Of a stretch of DNA of 13,163 nucleotides, positions 1 to 4,634 are shown in pieces. The notes beneath the pieces are model-generated. The model made no database searches. It worked only from the letters and a program-made list of their open reading frames with translations, and was not told the DNA's origin. Both the position numbers and the translations under genes were made by a program. Source of the stretch: an uncultured Myxococcales bacterium (lineage in GTDB: Bacteria > Myxococcota_A > Polyangia > Polyangiales > Polyangiaceae); NCBI GenBank assembly GCA_937949945.1, contig CALFEQ010000122.1, positions 1 through 13,163 on the forward strand. The letters are read 5' to 3'. Within the stretch, counting starts at the first letter, position 1. Every line of letters starts with the position of its first letter.

Positions 1-256
1 CTCAGTCCTCAGCGAGACCTCACCTGCCGCGAGGCACGGGCACCATGGCTCGCTGATCCGACCGCGATTCCCCGAATGAGGCGCTCCCCGCTCCCGGAAC
101 CGACGGGCTGACGAGACCGGCCCGCCATGCGCGCGACCGCGCCTGACGCCCCCTTGGGTGCGCTTCAAGGCGCGAGGAACGTCGCGGTGAGACGAGCGAG
201 GCCGGAACGGCTCCCGTCCTCTGCTGGAAGGGCGGTGAGTGGGAAGGCTCCGCAGT

Positions 257-269
257 TGCGCGAAGCGCA
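257..269. repeat. Short inverted repeat with GCGAAGC core
   Basis: Five-base arms (257-261 and 265-269) are perfectly complementary around the triloop GAA. The core at 260-266 is GCGAAGC, a sequence known from biophysical work to form an unusually stable DNA mini-hairpin. The same core recurs 46 bases to the right inside a longer hairpin, so the pair looks like one repeated motif rather than chance. Its function is unknown. Confidence 0.5.
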
Positions 270-294
270 GTCGGTCGCGAGGGAGACTCCCTTT

Positions 295-323
295 CCGCAG
301 GAAATGCGAAGCATTTCCTGCGG
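295..323. repeat. Perfect 13-bp inverted repeat, 3-base loop (REP-like hairpin)
   Basis: Arms 295-307 (CCGCAGGAAATGC) and 311-323 are exact reverse complements around the loop GAA, with GCGAAGC at the centre (306-312). It lies 65-93 bases past the pilP stop on the minus strand. Neither strand has a T-run after the stem, so it is not a classical intrinsic terminator. A REP-like intergenic palindrome, a 3'-end stabilising hairpin or a protein-binding site are all possible. Confidence 0.75.
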
Positions 324-324
324 G

Positions 325-348
325 CTCCCTGTCTCCCTGTCTCCCTGT
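325..348. repeat. Tandem repeat, 3 x CTCCCTGT
   Basis: Three exact head-to-tail copies of an 8-base unit lie directly beside the 13-bp hairpin. A fourth copy sits apart at 372-379. One strand is almost all pyrimidine and the other almost all purine. The minus strand (the pil transcript sense) reads as repeated ACAGGGAG. Multi-copy intergenic repeats often look like this; whether it recurs elsewhere in the genome cannot be seen here. Confidence 0.75.
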
Positions 349-353
349 GAAAA

Positions 354-376
354 CCCCGTCTCCCCCCCGAGCTCCC
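354..376 (-). other. Potential G-quadruplex just after pilP
   Basis: On the minus strand, 376 down to 354 reads GGG, AGCTC, seven G, AGAC, GGGG. This gives four G-tracts of at least three with loops of 5, 1 and 4 bases, which meets the usual G-quadruplex pattern. It starts 11 bases past the pilP stop codon, so the RNA would carry it in the 3' untranslated region. Three further GGG triplets follow from the 8-mer repeat. Confidence 0.5.
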
Positions 377-387
377 TGTCTCGGAAA

Positions 388-999
388 TCAGAGCCGATCA
401 CGCGGCCCGGGCTCCTGCTCCGGGCGCAGCGCGATCACGCGGGAGGCCGGAGGGATGCCCGGCTGCGCGGGGTCTTCGCGCGTGAAGACGACGTCGCCGT
501 CGCGGACCTTCTCGACGCGCCAGTTGATTTGGTAGTCGGAGCCGTTCGCGCCGCCGACGTGGACGATTTCGGGGCGGCCCACCCAGTCGCCGCGCTTGAT
601 GACCCAGCCCTTGCCCGTCGGATCGAGGAGCATCGCGCGCGGGTAGTCGCCGCCCGTGACGATCGCCACGAGCTTCAGCTCGTCGAGCGAGTACTGCGGA
701 AGGATCACCTCGCGCTGCGCCTGGGTCGGCTTCTTGATCTCGGCGTTGATCACCGCCGCGTAGGCGCGGAACGGGTCACGATTGCGATCGGACTCGGTGA
801 AGTCGTTCTCGGCGAACTCCACCCGTCGCGGCGCGGCCGGGGCGGGCGTGGCAGGCGCTCCGGCGTCGGGCGCCGCCATCGGAACGTTCGACGTCATCCC
901 GGGGCCCTGCGTCGCCTGCGACACGACCGTGTCCGGCGAGCAGGCCGCCACCGCGAGGCCGAACGAGGAGGCGAGGATCGACAGAGACACGAGCTTCAT
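388..999 (-). CDS. pilP: Type IV pilus assembly lipoprotein PilP
   Basis: PilP is the inner-membrane-anchored periplasmic lipoprotein of the pilus alignment subcomplex; it binds the PilN/PilO dimer and reaches the secretin PilQ. The 203-residue product opens with a lipoprotein signal ending in the lipobox VAAC (Cys20), then an Ala/Pro-rich tether to about residue 58. The PilP fold follows, with the family signatures DPF (75-77), YSLDELKLVAIV (103-114) and RAMLLDPTGKGWVIKRG (121-137). A GTG at 1002 is in frame, but GGAGG sits only 3 bases before it and 6 bases before the ATG at 999, so ATG is preferred. That start overlaps the pilO stop as TGATG, which implies translational coupling. It is the last pil gene seen; pilQ does not follow within the window. 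Confidence 0.93.
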   Translation of the reverse strand: MKLVSLSILASSFGLAVAACSPDTVVSQATQGPGMTSNVPMAAPDAGAPATPAPAAPRRVEFAENDFTESDRNRDPFRAYAAVINAEIKKPTQAQREVILPQYSLDELKLVAIVTGGDYPRAMLLDPTGKGWVIKRGDWVGRPEIVHVGGANGSDYQINWRVEKVRDGDVVFTREDPAQPGIPPASRVIALRPEQEPGPRDRL

Positions 1000-1616
1000 C
1001 ACTTACCTCCCGCGCTCTGCTCGGGCGTGCCTGCCGGGTTCTGCTCGGGCGTCGCCTTCTTGAGCAGGTGGAACGTCGTCGCGAGGCAGCTCGCCTTGAG
1101 GATCACGTCCTCCCCCTCGATCTTCGGATCGCCGAGCTCGAGGTTCTCCATGTTGATGATGCGGTCCTGCTTGCCGACCTCGTAGATGAACTTCGCGATC
1201 TGGTGGAAGCGGCCGGTGAGCTGGACCTTCATCGGCACCTTCGCGTAGAAGGTCTGCGGGATCTCTTCGAGCGGCGACCACGCCTTGAGGTCGACGCCGC
1301 TGATGTTCGAGACCGCCTGCAAGGCGGAGAGGAAGGTCGCCGCCTCGGTGTCCATCGGCAGGACCTTGTTCAGCTCGCGCTGCTTCTGCTGGCGCATGGC
1401 GAGCTCGTCGCGGTCCGCGAAGTAGCTCGTCTGCGCGTGCGTCACCGCCACGAGCTCCGTCTCGAGCTCCTTGGTGCGCTGGCGCTCGCGATCGATCCGA
1501 GCCGCGACCTCGGTGTGGAGCAGGACGTAGTACGCGACCCCGATGAGCACGCAGAAGACCGCGCCGACCGCGATCTTTCCGACGATGGGGAGGCGATTCA
1601 GGCTCAACGACGCCAT
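999..1616 (-). CDS. pilO: Type IV pilus inner membrane protein PilO
   Basis: PilO pairs with PilN in the inner membrane and, with PilP, joins the cytoplasmic PilM ring and motor to the outer-membrane secretin. The 205-residue product fits the family: a short cytoplasmic start, one transmembrane helix at about 11-33, a charged coiled coil at about 38-80, then a periplasmic ferredoxin-like domain containing the typical stretch VKAWSP-like/KVPMKVQLTGRFHQI (LKAWSP and KVPMKVQLTG are seen). The C-terminal 20 residues are a Pro/Gly/Gln-rich tail. The ATG at 1616 lies 3 bases after the pilN stop, with a weak GAGGT about 9 bases upstream inside pilN. The stop overlaps pilP. Membership of the pilMNOP operon makes the identification firm. 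Confidence 0.93.
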   Translation of the reverse strand: MASLSLNRLPIVGKIAVGAVFCVLIGVAYYVLLHTEVAARIDRERQRTKELETELVAVTHAQTSYFADRDELAMRQQKQRELNKVLPMDTEAATFLSALQAVSNISGVDLKAWSPLEEIPQTFYAKVPMKVQLTGRFHQIAKFIYEVGKQDRIINMENLELGDPKIEGEDVILKASCLATTFHLLKKATPEQNPAGTPEQSAGGK

Positions 1617-1619
1617 GGC

Positions 1620-2294
1620 CTAGTACCTCACCTTTGCGCTCATCTCGAACTTCACGAGCTCGAGGTTGGTCGTGGCGTCCCTCGCCTTGGTCGCAGGCAA
1701 GAGCTTCACCTCGTAGAAGTAATCGCTCAGCGAAAGTCGCCGCAAGAACTCGGACACGTCCTCTCCGTCGCGCGCGAAGCCCGTCAGCCTCACGGTGCGG
1801 TCCTGCTCCTTGAACGCGGTGAGCCAGAGGCGGCGCGGATCCCAGCTCGCATTCGGCACCGCGCTCGGGTTGTCGCGCTTGAGCTGCTCGAGCTTGTCCC
1901 TGTCGACCGTGGGCCCGCGACCGGGCGTCATGATCCGCGAGAGCTCCAGCATCGTCGCCGTGGGGCCGGTGCGCGCGGCCTGGAGCTTTTGGATCGCCTC
2001 CTCGCGATCGCGCAGCTCCTTGAGCTGCGCCTTGATCTTCGCGTGCTGCGCGATCTCGCGCTTGATGTTGTCGATGTTGCCCTGCAGCTCCGTGTTCTGC
2101 TTCTGGACCTGCGTGAGCTGGTCCTGCTTCGTCTTGTAGACGAAGAGCAGGACGATGACCTCGAGGAGCACGGCCCCGAGCACGAAGGCGAGCCAGATCT
2201 GGCTCTCGCCTCCGCCGTCACCGATCGACGCAGACACGTCACCGCCTCGGCGGCGGGTCTGCTTCTTCTGCGGCAGTAGGTTGATACGGATCAT
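1620..2294 (-). CDS. pilN: Type IV pilus inner membrane protein PilN
   Basis: PilN is a bitopic inner-membrane protein whose cytoplasmic tail docks in a groove of PilM and whose periplasmic part pairs with PilO. The diagnostic INLLP motif is at residues 4-8. A basic stretch (KKQTRRRGG) and a Gly-rich spacer follow, then one transmembrane helix at about 33-53 and a long coiled coil at about 54-110. The periplasmic ferredoxin-like domain includes VRLTGFARDGEDVSEFLRRL. At 224 residues it is slightly longer than many PilN proteins, mostly through the cytoplasmic spacer and a loop around residues 125-150. The ATG is preceded by AAGGAG at 8 bases and overlaps the pilM stop by 4 bases (ATGA). Confidence 0.94.
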   Translation of the reverse strand: MIRINLLPQKKQTRRRGGDVSASIGDGGGESQIWLAFVLGAVLLEVIVLLFVYKTKQDQLTQVQKQNTELQGNIDNIKREIAQHAKIKAQLKELRDREEAIQKLQAARTGPTATMLELSRIMTPGRGPTVDRDKLEQLKRDNPSAVPNASWDPRRLWLTAFKEQDRTVRLTGFARDGEDVSEFLRRLSLSDYFYEVKLLPATKARDATTNLELVKFEMSAKVRY

Positions 2295-3349
2295 GACCGC
2301 CGCTCCTTGTCGCAGCGGAGGCTCAGGCCCAGGGCGACGACGAGCTGGGCGGCTCGCATGCGCATCTCTTGCTCGTTCACGTACTTGGTATCGACGGCGA
2401 GGTTCGCCATCGGGTCGAACACCTGCACCGGGACGTGGGCACGCTTCTCGATCGCCTGACAGAGCGGGGCGAGGTACGCGCTGCCGCCCGAGACGTAGAT
2501 TCGGCTGATCTCGCTCTCGCCGCTCGTCGCGAGGTAGAAGTCGAGGCTGCGCTGGATCTCGCCGGCGAGGCCGTCACATGCCGACTGGATGATCTGGTGG
2601 ACCTCCTGCGGGACGATGTCCGTCGGTCCGCCTCCGCACTTGTACGCCTCCGCCTGCTCGAACGGGACGTTGCACTGCTTCTGGATCTCCTCGGTGATCG
2701 AGTTGCCGGCGTTCGTGATCTCGCGGGTGAACGCCGAGACGCCGCGCGAGACGATGTTCAGCGAGGAGACCGCGGCGCCGACGTTGAGGAGCGCGATCGT
2801 GCCGTCCTCGGGCAGGCCGTGCTGGTACTCGAAGATGTTCTGGATGGTGAACGCGTTGATGTCGACGACGACGGGCTTGAGCTTCGCCTCGCGGACGATC
2901 GCCGCGTAGTCGTTGATCTCGTCCTTCTTCGCCGCCACGAGGAGCAGATCCATCTGCGCGGCCTCGGGCCGGCGGCGCAGGACCTCGTAGTCGATCGACA
3001 TCACCTTGATGTCGAACGGGATGTGCTGCTCGGCCTCCCAGCCGATCTGCTCCTCGAGCTCCTCGTTCGTCATCATCGGCACCGTGATCTTGCGGACGAT
3101 GACGGACTGCCCGTAGACGCCGATGGCGACCTCTTTCTGGCTGATCTTCTGGTCGTGGAAGATCCGCATGAGGGACTCCACCACGACGCCGGAGTTCATG
3201 ATGTGCCCGTCGATGATCGCCTGCGGGGGCAGCGGCGCGAACCCGTAGCGCACGACTTGGAGCCTCTTTCGCGACTCTTTGAGCTGCACGACCTTGATCG
3301 CGCTGGCCCCGATATCGACGCCGACCAGGTTCTTGCCTTCGCCGAGCAT
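2291..3349 (-). CDS. pilM: Type IV pilus assembly ATPase-like protein PilM
   Basis: PilM is an actin/FtsA-like cytoplasmic protein that binds the PilN tail and links the alignment subcomplex to the pilus motor. The 352-residue product shows the actin-fold nucleotide signatures: DIGASAIK at 12-19 (phosphate 1), a LLNVGAAVSSLNIV segment (phosphate 2), and IYVSGGSAYLAPL near the C-terminus (adenosine loop). PLPPQAIIDGHIMN matches the family pattern after the first strand. I chose ATG 3349 because the protein from there (MLGEGKNLVGVDIG) begins just as PilM proteins do. The frame stays open to a TTG at 3391, adding 14 residues with no family resemblance. Neither start has a clear ribosome site. 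It is first in the operon, so the promoter should lie just upstream. Confidence 0.93.
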   Translation of the reverse strand: MLGEGKNLVGVDIGASAIKVVQLKESRKRLQVVRYGFAPLPPQAIIDGHIMNSGVVVESLMRIFHDQKISQKEVAIGVYGQSVIVRKITVPMMTNEELEEQIGWEAEQHIPFDIKVMSIDYEVLRRRPEAAQMDLLLVAAKKDEINDYAAIVREAKLKPVVVDINAFTIQNIFEYQHGLPEDGTIALLNVGAAVSSLNIVSRGVSAFTREITNAGNSITEEIQKQCNVPFEQAEAYKCGGGPTDIVPQEVHQIIQSACDGLAGEIQRSLDFYLATSGESEISRIYVSGGSAYLAPLCQAIEKRAHVPVQVFDPMANLAVDTKYVNEQEMRMRAAQLVVALGLSLRCDKERRS

Positions 3350-3361
3350 TGTTCGGCACAA

Positions 3362-3391
3362 AGTCTGACAGCCCGCGATGGCGGCCGTCAA
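3362..3391 (-). promoter_or_regulatory. Candidate pilM promoter (weak)
   Basis: TTGACG at 3391-3386 is a 5/6 match to the sigma-70-type -35 box. With an 18-base spacer the -10 would be CAGACT at 3367-3362, only a 3/6 match. Transcription would then start about 5-8 bases before ATG 3349, which fits the absence of a ribosome site (a leaderless-like mRNA). No sigma-54 -24/-12 pair was found upstream of pilM. Confidence 0.2.
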
Positions 3392-3650
3392 AAAGTCGGT
3401 GTTCGGTCGCGCTCATTTTCGGGTGTGAGCCGCCCACGAGGTGCGATGGCTCGGCAAGCGCCACCATTCGTTCGGCGGCGAGCCCGCGCCGGGATCCGTG
3501 AGCGGCGGCATCCCGGATCGCCGGCCGCCGCTGCACGCCGAGCGCAGTTTTCCGCCCTACCGGTGGCGGCCTGTGCGCTCCGCCCGCTTTTCGCGCCGAT
3601 CCCCGGCGCCGGCGGGCCGACGGCCCTTGTCTCGGGACGCGAATCGAGTA

Positions 3651-3656
3651 AGGAGC
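3651..3656 (+). promoter_or_regulatory. Ribosome binding site AAGGAG deciding the LysM gene start
   Basis: AAGGAG lies 7 bases before ATG 3663. It places the start at the signal peptide rather than at the far-upstream in-frame ATG at 3441. Confidence 0.7.
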
Positions 3657-3662
3657 CCGCTC

Positions 3663-4631
3663 ATGCTGCGGTCCCGCTCAGTCCTTCCCGCGCTGGCTCT
3701 CGTAGGCGCCATCGGAATGTCGGCTTCGACGGCGAGCGCCGACGTCCAGCACGTGGTGAGCAGAGGGCACACGCTCGAGGCGATCGCGGCCCGCTATCGC
3801 GTGCCGGTGAAGGCCATCATCGAGGCGAACCACATCAAGGATCCTCGGAAGCTGCAGATCGGCGAGGTCCTCACGATCCCGAAGGCGGAGAAGAAGGGCG
3901 ACAAGAGCGACAAGAAGGACGCGACGAAGGGCAAGGTCTCGAAGGACAAACCCGAGAAATCCCGTCCGATCACGTACGCGGCCAAGCCGAAGACCCCGGG
4001 GGTCATCCACATCAAGCGCGTCGCGTCGTCGGAGGAGCTCGACCTCAGGATCAAGGACCGCAACGGCAAGATCTCGCCGGCGACGCTGAAGGCGCTCGAG
4101 AAGCTGCTTCGCGCGCCCTCGGGAGCGACGCACCCCATCGATCCGCGCCTCGTGGCCCTCCTCGGCGTGGTCTCGAACCACTTCGGGAGCCGCAAGATCG
4201 AGGTCATCAGCGGCTTCCGTCCCTTCACGCCCGCGCAGTACACGGCGCACTCGAACCACAACCACGGCAAGGCCATCGACTTCCGGATCGTCGGCGTGCC
4301 GAACGAGGCCGTGCGCGACTTCTGCCGCACCCTCAAGAACGTCGGCTGCGGCTACTACCCGAACAGCACGTTCGTGCACATGGACGTGCGCGACAAGTCG
4401 GCGTTCTGGATCGACTACTCGAAGCCGGGCGAGCCCCCGCGCTACAACGCGCCGAACGTCGACGCGGACGAAGGGACGAGCGACGTCCAGAGCGGCGACC
4501 ATCCCGCCGCGAACACGCCGCCGCCCGACGCGCTGCCGCCGCTGCCGGCGCCGGGCGGAGACGACGAGCGGGACGCTGCCGAGCCGGCGAGCGAAGGCGC
4601 GGCTCCCGCGACGAAGCCCTCGAACGACTGA
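3663..4631 (+). CDS. Exported LysM plus DUF882/M15-like peptidase domain protein
   Basis: This is a putative periplasmic peptidoglycan hydrolase. A Sec signal peptide ends at ASA (26/27). A LysM peptidoglycan-binding module follows at about 29-72 (HVVSRGHTLEAIAARY to LQIGEVLTIP), then a Lys-rich linker (73-100) and a DUF882/YcbK-like M15 metallopeptidase domain at about 115-260. The metal and active-site pattern is present: SGFRPF, then SNHNHGKAID at 197-206 (SxHxxGxAxD) and HMD at 239-241. The last 60 residues are an acidic Pro/Ala-rich tail. ATG 3663 has AAGGAG 7 bases upstream and begins the signal peptide; the frame is open for 74 further codons upstream, but that part is not protein-like. 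The catalytic class is inferred from the motifs; substrate and bond are not known. It ends 3 bases from the opposing gene. Confidence 0.85.
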   Translation: MLRSRSVLPALALVGAIGMSASTASADVQHVVSRGHTLEAIAARYRVPVKAIIEANHIKDPRKLQIGEVLTIPKAEKKGDKSDKKDATKGKVSKDKPEKSRPITYAAKPKTPGVIHIKRVASSEELDLRIKDRNGKISPATLKALEKLLRAPSGATHPIDPRLVALLGVVSNHFGSRKIEVISGFRPFTPAQYTAHSNHNHGKAIDFRIVGVPNEAVRDFCRTLKNVGCGYYPNSTFVHMDVRDKSAFWIDYSKPGEPPRYNAPNVDADEGTSDVQSGDHPAANTPPPDALPPLPAPGGDDERDAAEPASEGAAPATKPSND

Positions 4632-4634
4632 CGC

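Larger units (their letters stand above)
1..387. other. Intergenic region downstream of pilP, no supported gene
   Basis: I see no convincing coding sequence here. Minus-strand starts that might begin a pilQ fail: ATG at 45 meets a stop after 8 codons, and ATG at 126 after about 39 codons with no recognisable product. The frame at 165-401 on the minus strand is made of the repeat sequence itself. The right half (about 250-380) is structured: two short hairpins built on GCGAAGC, three tandem copies of an 8-mer, and a G-rich tract on the minus strand. The left half (1-250) shows nothing I recognise. This is where the 3' untranslated region of the pil transcript would lie. Confidence 0.6.
3350..3662. 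other. Divergent intergenic region between pilM and the LysM gene
   Basis: This gap must hold the promoters of the pil operon (leftward) and the LysM-peptidase gene (rightward). On the minus strand TTGACG (3391-3386) matches five of six bases of a -35 box. After 18 bases comes CAGACT, a poor -10 match, just before pilM. On the plus strand I see no good -35/-10 pair. A small hairpin (GGGCC-GAC-GGCCC, 3614-3626) and an AAGGAG ribosome site precede the LysM gene. Frames crossing the gap (for example plus strand 3441 onward) are Arg/Pro/Ser-rich and look non-coding. Confidence 0.5.

Noticed and set aside
295..323. Rho-independent terminator for the pil operon
   Set aside because: The stem is strong but no T-run follows on the minus strand (the next bases are AAAGGG).
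165..401. 78-residue minus-strand frame past pilP
   Set aside because: It overlaps the pilP end and is translated mostly from the hairpin and 8-mer repeat; such repeat-made frames are typically spurious.
127..2279. Long plus-strand frames opposite pilP, pilO and pilN (127-1185, 1068-2279)
   Set aside because: They are Arg/Leu/Asp-rich antisense shadows with no domain; the minus strand carries well-conserved pil proteins in the same DNA.
3392..3500. Sigma-54 promoter for pilM
   Set aside because: A TGGTGGCGCTTGC string on the minus strand resembles -24/-12 elements, but the GG-GC distance is 8 rather than 10 bases.
3441..3662. N-terminal extension of the LysM protein by 74 residues
   Set aside because: The AAGGAG site and a classical signal peptide place the start at 3663; the extension is Arg/Pro/Ser-rich.
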